A program made the position numbers and the translations under genes. DNA of 64,000 nt, taken from contig WTXI01000159.1 of assembly GCA_022376515.1 (NCBI GenBank), positions 1 through 64,000 on the forward strand, in the 5' to 3' direction. Below are positions 58,301 through 64,000 of the stretch, one piece after another. Below the pieces are notes generated by a model, which was not told where the DNA came from, did no database searches, and saw only the letters and a program-made list of their open reading frames with translations. Each line of letters begins with the position of its first letter. The first letter of the stretch is position 1. Origin of the DNA: Lactifluus volemus. Taxonomy: Eukaryota; Basidiomycota; Agaricomycetes; Russulales; Russulaceae.

Positions 58301-59385
58301 TTGTTGTTTTTTCGCCTGAAGGGCAGCGGATTGTCTCGGCCTCGTTCGATCGCACGATTCGCGTGTGGGATCCCGCGACAGGAGATGTTATAGCGGGCCC
58401 ATTTACTGGACATACCGGTGAGGTCAACTCTGTTGCATTCTCGCCAGATGGACAACGCCTCGCGTCGGCCTCGGGAGATCGCACGGTTCGCGTGTGGGAT
58501 GCCATAACGGGAGAGGTTGTAGTGGGCCCGTGTACTGGACACACTGATGTGGTCCTCTCTGTTGCATTCTCGCCGGACGGGAAGCGCATCGCCTCTGCCT
58601 CAGAGGACTGCACGATTCGAGTATGGGATGCTGTGACAGGGGAGGTCGTAGCGGGTCCGTTCAATGGTCACACTCAGTTGGTCGCATCTGTCGCATTTTC
58701 ACCGGACGGGCAGCGAATTGCCTCAGCCTCGTTCGATCGCACGATCTGTGTGTGGGATTCTGTGACAGGACAATCAGTAGTCGGTCCATTTACTGGACAC
58801 GCCGATGCTGTCACCTCTGTTGCATTCTCACCGAACGGGCGGCACATTGCATCGGCCTCGGACGATCGCACGATTCGCTTGTGGGATCCTGCTACAGGTG
58901 TGGCTGTGGCAGGCCCGTTTATTGGACACACTCAATGGGTCAACTCGGTTGCATTCTCACCACATGGGCAGCGGATTGTTTCTGCCTCGGGAGATTGCAC
59001 GATCCGCATGTGGGATGCCACAACAGGACAGGATATTGTGGGCTCGTCTACCGGACTCACCCAATCGACTAACTCTGGTGCGTCCACTTTGGATGGGCAG
59101 CCTATCACCTCGACCTTACGAGATCACATGATTCATATAGGAAAACGCAGAGCAGAAGATATTGATAAAGATCACTTTATGGAGAAGTTCCCAATCCATA
59201 GTGATGGATGGATGTATGGGGAAGATGAAGAACTCCTTTTGTGGATTCCTCCCATTCACCGGCCATACCTTCATAGAGCTAACACGGTCTGGGTTGCTGG
59301 CAAAGATAGAACGGAGGTTGATCTCTCAAGATTTGTGTATGGATTAAATTGGGCTATGGTATACATTCACAGCTCGTCTGAATAG
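55372..59385 (+). CDS. Unit 5: NACHT-WD40 NLR, open across the intron
   Basis: NACHT exon to 56955 with [46 protein letters not shown]; intron 56956-57012; WD40 exon 57013-59385 with 14 blades and the full cap. The intron is 57 nt here, a multiple of three without stop, so the frame is also continuous if it is retained (1337 codons); the 55- and 56-nt versions in units 2, 3 and 4 contain stops. No ATG begins the frame near its 5' end (first codons TTGTCGGAT), so a start must come from upstream exons or lie elsewhere. Role as in unit 4. All catalytic motifs look intact. Confidence 0.85.
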   Translation: MSDNLPDEGHTELDAKIRELPYKGGWRYGDGKRCLPGTREDILEHIVKWVESPESQRGLVLLGQAGTGKSSIAHEVARIFQNKCLCIYFAFLRKEGSKDEAYQLFTTLARDLSDRYHPFKLALGRVLKNDPSLHSTRHYRTLFESLLLQPVKNIQLGDPILIVIDALDESGDAIGQVGLHKFLAQHLFELPSNFRILITSRPENGIEHAFCNALSVRTLYMDDHELAAKTEQDIGLYLRSELPLVLFERHGVELAKAAEGLFQWAAVASGLINNPPPSFGFSKKQVIQRLLGHSRGRDGQDPLDQLYGEVLEGYFKPVAAQTLFRSVMGQLFAALVPLSIRSLTSLRRYVPQDDPEDPDPEDSECVVEMLRHLGSLLSNVTSSDDTLPITPLHTSFRDFLADEKSGVFHIDLGRAHRQLAHSCLGLILNDLKFNICELESSYVANRDVQDLESRIAKYVPPALSYGCVFWGDHLELLDIEQDLFPKLQSLFETRFLFWLEVLSIKNSVGLASRALASLITWLRSDQQKVGASNHVIGHVITIWVQFQQTFQPEVENLLALVDDAFAFVRYFGMAISRSVPHIYISALPFAPSSSRVVEHHLHLFPHTFSLGRGRLSDWPALEMTIQAHDEPVDSVVFSPDGQRIASASRDCTIRVWDATTGEVVAGPFTGHTNFVLSVAFSPDGKRIASASADCTICVWDAATGEVVAGPFTRHTGWVRCVAFSPNGQHIASGSEDRTIRIWDAATGEVVAGPFTGHVAHVHFVTFSPDGKRIASASQDCTTRIWDAATGEVLASPYTEHTDPVRCVAFSPDGKHVASASDDRTIRVWDSATGMVVASPFTGHADAIYSIAFSPDGKRITSASGDRTICVWDSATGQIVAGPFTGHTSSIFSLSVSPDGQRIASASDDHTVCVWHPRKGVAGGSFTGHTQSIFSVAISPDGQRIASASADCTICVWDAATGEAIAGPFTGHTAWVEFVVFSPEGQRIVSASFDRTIRVWDPATGDVIAGPFTGHTGEVNSVAFSPDGQRLASASGDRTVRVWDAITGEVVVGPCTGHTDVVLSVAFSPDGKRIASASEDCTIRVWDAVTGEVVAGPFNGHTQLVASVAFSPDGQRIASASFDRTICVWDSVTGQSVVGPFTGHADAVTSVAFSPNGRHIASASDDRTIRLWDPATGVAVAGPFIGHTQWVNSVAFSPHGQRIVSASGDCTIRMWDATTGQDIVGSSTGLTQSTNSGASTLDGQPITSTLRDHMIHIGKRRAEDIDKDHFMEKFPIHSDGWMYGEDEELLLWIPPIHRPYLHRANTVWVAGKDRTEVDLSRFVYGLNWAMVYIHSSSE

Positions 59386-60935
59386 AGTCACATGTATATA
59401 TGCAAACTCTAATTAGTGAATCCTGAATTCCGTTAGCACCAGCGAGTGTGTCTGAGATATGGCCAGCAGAGTCGTCTTTTCGATATTAGGTCAGGTACTG
59501 GTATTTCAAGTTGGTCATTGCATTAAAACACACGCATTCTCAGGCTTAAGGCGGTGTCGGTTTTTGTGTCTAGCGGCTCAGGTTTCCTTTCACGTTCTCG
59601 CTGAAGTCGCCGAGGGAATGAAGTATTTCGTCTGAGACATCATTTTCTGGCTCGCAGAAGATACTGCAGCTGTCCAAAGATACCTAGAGATGCAGTGGCC
59701 TGTGCACCGAAGAATAACATGCGCCCGAGCCAAGTCTTCCCCGTGTCACGCAGTTCCGTGGCCACCCTGGTGAGCCACTTGCGGCTGCATCCCCAACGGG
59801 TGCACTTGAGGCTGGCGATGGCATCAGTGTGTTGCAGTGGGGGACCCCAAGTATTAGCGTCATGGGATACCACTTATGAGCGATCGAGAAGTAAAGCTGC
59901 TAGTAGGGCTACAGAGAGCGTGTATCGGGCCAAGCGAGACAAGGGAAGGGCTGTGTGAGTCAGTTATGATCGCCATGATAGCCACCCGTGACATTGCACG
60001 ATGTAACTGCAGTGCAAGTGGTACTTTGTAAATGTCGTACCTTTCAATCACGATGCTGAATCACGCCTTCATGCCGCTGTAGGCCGTAGCTCTGGAAAAA
60101 CCTGCCCCCCCGCCACACGATGATCAGAAAAACTTGGCGCGCACGAAGGATCTGAACCTAGTTGTTGCGCGCACCGATCCCAGACCCCATCGAACATATC
60201 GAAAATCGACACAAACGCACCAAACGCCCCTTGCGCGCATTGACGAAAAATACACCTACAACGTATTACTATCCTCCTCTCACACTGGCAAAGTCTTCAT
60301 GGTAGTTGTAGCTAGTCGTGCCGTCTCGACGCAGCTGCCAGTCGGTGCTCCGGGCCGAGGCTCAGGTCCGCGCCACAAATTCCCACAATGACGATCAACG
60401 CGAGCGCGCGCGAGTTCAGAATTTGCGTCCAGAGGGGGATTGTCAAGATCGCCATCTCCCCGGAGTTCGATGGGATGTCATCACTGCCCTGCTGGCTCTT
60501 GTCTGAGTTGACTCGGAAACGTTCTATTCGGCTCATGGATTCGCGCGGCGCCATTGCGGCTTGCGTAGCATGAAAGCCATAATTTTGCGGACAGTTTTTC
60601 GTTGAGGGACGTGTGTCACTAATAACACGGCAGCTCCGGATCCACATAGTGTCGCGTTCAAGCTTAATCTTATATATCTTCTCTCCCTCTTTGTCCATTT
60701 TTTTTAGATGCAAACTGAGTTACGTGTGGCTTCTTCGGGCCTCGCGAGGACGTATGACGTAATTTCTGCTTCAAGTTGCACTTGGCACTTAGACGAGTGA
60801 GGCTGGCAGTCTGGATGATAACAACACAAATAAGAAAAGATCCCGCTAAGAAAGGTCTCTCAACCTGCTTTATACTTGCTTCGTACCGCTTCTCTGCAAA
60901 CCTTTTGCACACACCCACACTTTGCTTTAAAAAAC
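59386..60935. other. Flank B copy 2, proximal part
   Basis: Near-identical to 33614-35147. No gene recognised. Confidence 0.55.
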
Positions 60936-61758
60936 ATGTTGACATTCATGCTATCAGCTACTGTTAACCTCACTTCCAAACTTGCTCCGCATTCTTCGCC
61001 GCCCACTGGTTTTGTTGTTGAGGGCCCCAAGCAACATTATGATCGCGAGTTTTACAAGGAACTCGTCATGCGTCTCTATGCTGTCAAGGCCCAGAACCGC
61101 ACTGTTTTCGGCCGCATCCGGAACGCCGGCCTGGACGTCCTCGGTTGGTTTCTTCCTTTCAGTCCGCTCTGGGGAGTCCGCTAATCGCCGTAGGAAAAGC
61201 AAAAAACCTCTGGTTCAAGTCAATGCCACGCTGTCCCGCGCCAGTTGTCACTGCCTCTGAGGACTGGTACCAGGACCAATATGACATCCTGGAAGAAAGT
61301 GACGACCCGTGGGAGCCTGGGGATTCGGAATACTGGTGGCGGAAGAGGCAACCGACGACACCCTAAGCGGCCCCGAGACTGAAAACGACAGCGCTTCGAG
61401 AAACGAGGAAGAGTTGGGAGACGACGATGACATCTCCGAGCCAAGCATCTTGGAGGCCCATTGTGGTGATGGACCAAGCTACTTTTCTGCCGCAGACCAA
61501 AGTAGCCCTTGGACGACGCCAAGCCCTACTTCTGTCTTCTTTTGCCCGCCGACGCCAGTATCAACCCTGGGAACATCCACGCCGTCCGATGATGAGAGCG
61601 GGCCGAGCACGCCTCACTTTACGCCAGTGCTTATGCACGAGTCCGCCTCTTATGAAGACGCACTCTTCTCCGAATTCAACGCCATCACTCAGGTGGAAAT
61701 CCATGATGACGGAGTGAGGGACGAATCGAAAAACGTGCTTGCGCTTCACCGCATGTAA
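60936..61758 (+). pseudogene. Acidic protein gene, second copy, broken
   Basis: Exon 1 60936-61143 and intron 61144-61193 as in the first copy. In exon 2, 174 bp (the equivalent of 35477-35650, in frame, 58 codons) are missing after VVTASED; further on a net loss of 10 bases near 61334 shifts the frame, with a stop at 61364-61366. The remaining acidic tail is still readable in its old frame to the TAA at 61756. Compare 35148-36154. Confidence 0.75.
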
Positions 61759-62335
61759 TCAGCAGGGCGCTGTTGACGCGAGGTCTGGGGAGGGGATGGA
61801 AGTTACAACGGGGTGGTGACGCATCGGTGGCATATGGTTTCTAAGGGACAAGAGAAGTGGAAGTCAGCAAGGCAAGGTAGGGATTGTGACGGCTGACAGT
61901 GATCAGGGCGCACGACCAAGACACCGAAGGCAGGGCACTCGTAGCAATGCGTCTTTTAGCTGGACCAGCCGTCACATTTTCTGCCCAGCGCTCACCCTTC
62001 GAAGCCTAAAGTTCCGCATGCGACTTCAAAACGTTCATACACGCCTTGGGGAAGGAGGTGGATTGGGTTGCGTGAGGTCGGCAGGCTTTTTTCCCTACGG
62101 GGTTTTTTTAACGCCCCGATCTATGACCGCGGTGGTGGTTGTGCCAGTGATACTGTACAGTACTGCATGCTAAAGCGCTAAAGCACGAGGGGCGGAGGTG
62201 AGTTTGTAATTTGTGATGAGAGGAAGATTTGTCAGCCCTCAGCCATATCTAATTGAGACTCCGCTCAAACTTTCATTGAACAAATTCATTCCTCGACGCC
62301 GTCGACGACAACGAACACAACTTCAAGATACTTTC

Positions 62336-62939
62336 ATGCGTCCGTGTGTTAGACTTTACGGTGCTGGATGCACCACCACTGGCTTGACGATTTCTGACTG
62401 TGGGACTCATCTGACATTGTTCAACCCAGTTTGAATCAAACTTCGCTCGCTTCGTAGAGGTTGGCCGGGGTAAGTCTGCTTTCATTTCCCGTTCCAACAA
62501 CTTGAATGTGGACAGTCGTGTTTCTCAAGGCTGGCCCTCATGCAGGCCACATAGCTATCATTGCTGAAATCATCGACCACAACCGGGGTGAGCAAATCAC
62601 TGCTGATCACCACTGTTCATGTTTCCTTACTCTTGATACTCAGGAAGTCATCGACGGCCCTACAACGGGCCTTCCGCGCCAGGCCTTTCCCTATCGCCAC
62701 CTCACCCTCACACCCCTCACCGTTCCAAAACTTCCACGCAGCGCCAGCTCTGGCATTGTGAAGAAATACGTCGAAAAGCTGAGGTCGTTGCTAAATGGGA
62801 ATCAACGGTATGGGCGAAGAAGCGTGCTGCGGCAGAGAAGCGGCGAACACTCACCGACTTTGAGCGCTTCCAGGTCATGGCGCACAAAAAGTCACGGCGT
62901 GATAAGGTGCGCAAGGTACTCAAGGCCGCCAAGGCATGA
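62336..62939 (+). pseudogene. RPL14: 60S ribosomal protein L14, second copy with same frameshift
   Basis: Possible first exon 62336-62347; exons 62430-62469 and 62516-62587, then a last exon ending at the TGA 62937-62939. Reads FARFVEVGRVVFLKAGPHAG and AEIIDHNR, closer to the family consensus than copy 1. It has one extra G before the second donor (AACCGGG|GTGAGC); using the downstream AG (62647) as acceptor instead of 62643 would keep the frame (DHNRV-IDGP). The single-base loss after KKYVEK (near 62771) is shared with copy 1, so it predates the duplication. Confidence 0.8.
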
Positions 62940-63455
62940 ACTTTCAGAGGGACATCAGGGCGACTGGCTAAAGTGTTTGGGGTGACTTTACACCGAGCCC
63001 GACGCGTAAAGAGCATACAATGGCCAGCTGCACGGCTGGCCTTACACCACCATCTGTTGTTCCCATCCATCAGTTTCGTAGGACTACCCTCACGGTCATC
63101 CTAAACGCCTACTATATAGCTTATGAGATTTCAATGTACTTAAAGACCTCCAAATCGTGAGGCCATGGAGCAGCGAGGCATCGCCAACTGTCTCTTCCTC
63201 GCTTCCACCTATCAATCCGCGCGTCACACTGCCTGCGCAACAGCAGGTTGCGTGTAGCCCATCGGCCATCCGAACGCGTCCGCAACTCGGCTCCCGGGTC
63301 GCACCCGTCATCACAGCACAGTATTTAGGCAGTGACGCCTCTGTGAATTCACGCGGCACCAATTGTGATAGCTTCACAACCGTAGGGGTAAAATAATGGT
63401 ATGCAATTCGGATATTTGAAATACAGAGTTCGGGTGAATGCGAGTTACCGCTGGG
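62940..63455. other. Intergenic region, copy of 37357-37899
   Basis: Nothing recognised; convergent 3' ends. Confidence 0.45.
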
Positions 63456-64000
63456 TTACTTGCCATGCCCGTGCTTCCATGTGTGCCTCGGCAGCTGAGC
63501 GGCGACGCAGAGTGCGACACAGACGAATGCGAGGAGCACGGCATAGACAAAATTCCCACTCAAGACATCATTTGCGAGCGAGAACGCAAACAGCGATGCG
63601 GTGGCCGCGGGCCCGACTGTGCGCTGGAAAGCAACCACGCATGGTCTGGGTGAGGCCGATCGTTGAGCCAAGCGAACGCTTGTTAGGCGCTACTGCCGTT
63701 ATGAACATGAATACCGAGTCTTTATGCACAAACATATTCAGTGACGGGCGTCGCGGACGCGAAAACGATCCCATGTCGGTTATGCAAATTCACGAGAGCT
63801 GAGGAGCCATTCGGTCGCGTTGGCGCCGTCATGGCCACGGCTGATATAGCGCGCCGCCAGATTCTCGAACGGGAACATGGTGTAGATGATCAGGTATGCA
63901 GCCATTCAAGTGAGGACTACGCGTCCTGGACCGAGACGCGCGACGAAGCGCGGGAAGAAGACGAATTGGAGAATGCCATTCAAGCATCCAGCCACATGCC
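63456..64000 (-). pseudogene. MFS transporter, 3' part, second copy, cut by window edge
   Basis: Minus strand, same pieces as 37900-38455: CLNGILQFVFFPRFVARL near the window end, MAAYLIIYTMFPFENLAAR, VFMFITAVAPNKRSLGST, FAFSLANDVLSGNFVYAVLL, ending HTWKHGHGK. Frame changes at the same places as copy 1, including the TGA before MAAYLII, so the damage (or unrecognised splicing) predates the duplication. Confidence 0.62.

Larger units (their letters stand above)
39437..64000 (+). repeat. Segmental duplication, copy 2 (A'-NLR-A-NLR-B)
   Basis: Counterpart of 13748-38455; contains units 4 and 5. It runs into the right edge of the window inside the MFS fragment, so its full extent is not visible. 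Confidence 0.88.

Overview
The window looks like a gene-poor, repeat-rich accessory region of a filamentous basidiomycete, most likely an Agaricomycete. The evidence is many 46-65 nt GT-AG introns with CTRAY-like branch sites, a Ty3 LTR retrotransposon, a Ty1/copia remnant, and an expanded family of NLR-type genes (NACHT NTPase plus WD40). A Rhizoctonia-like (Cantharellales) source is my guess from family resemblance only.

The dominant feature is a tandem array of STAND/NLR loci on the + strand. Each full locus has a C2-like domain and a helical signalling-type region encoded by eight small exons. These are followed by one long NACHT exon and one long exon with 14 WD40 blades (two 7-bladed propellers) and a conserved C-terminal cap. 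I call the loci unit 1 (1-2347, WD40 end only), unit 2 (17873-23450), unit 3 (28048-33613), a truncated unit 3b (38729-39436), unit 4 (44135-49717) and unit 5 (53805-59385). Units 4 and 5 have intact NACHT and WD40 exons. Units 1 and 3 are broken by single-base indels and unit 2 has a premature stop in its tail. A TAG between the N-terminal exons and the NACHT exon is present in every full unit.

The array is organised as a segmental duplication of about 25 kb: 13748-38455 corresponds to 39437-64000. Each copy reads flank A', NLR, flank A, NLR, flank B. Flank B carries an acidic protein gene of unknown function, an RPL14 copy and, antisense, the 3' end of a broken MFS transporter. Every A/A' flank holds the same degenerate copia reverse transcriptase fragment on the minus strand.

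Insertions date after the array: a Ty3 element (2413-13442, minus strand, 901-bp LTRs, CCAG target duplication) just 3' of unit 1; a 1592-bp inverted-repeat element with 579-bp arms and a TA duplication inside its gag; a second TA-flanked inverted-repeat element (42985-43705); and a 145-bp insertion at 51874. The retroelement also carries a strikingly regular array of eight TGASTCA heptamers between gag and pol. Unit 5 alone has a perfect four-unit heat-shock element upstream.

Limits: exon boundaries were read by eye from splice signals and comparison of the copies. Many frameshifts are single-base changes, so real decay and consensus error in the assembly cannot be told apart here.
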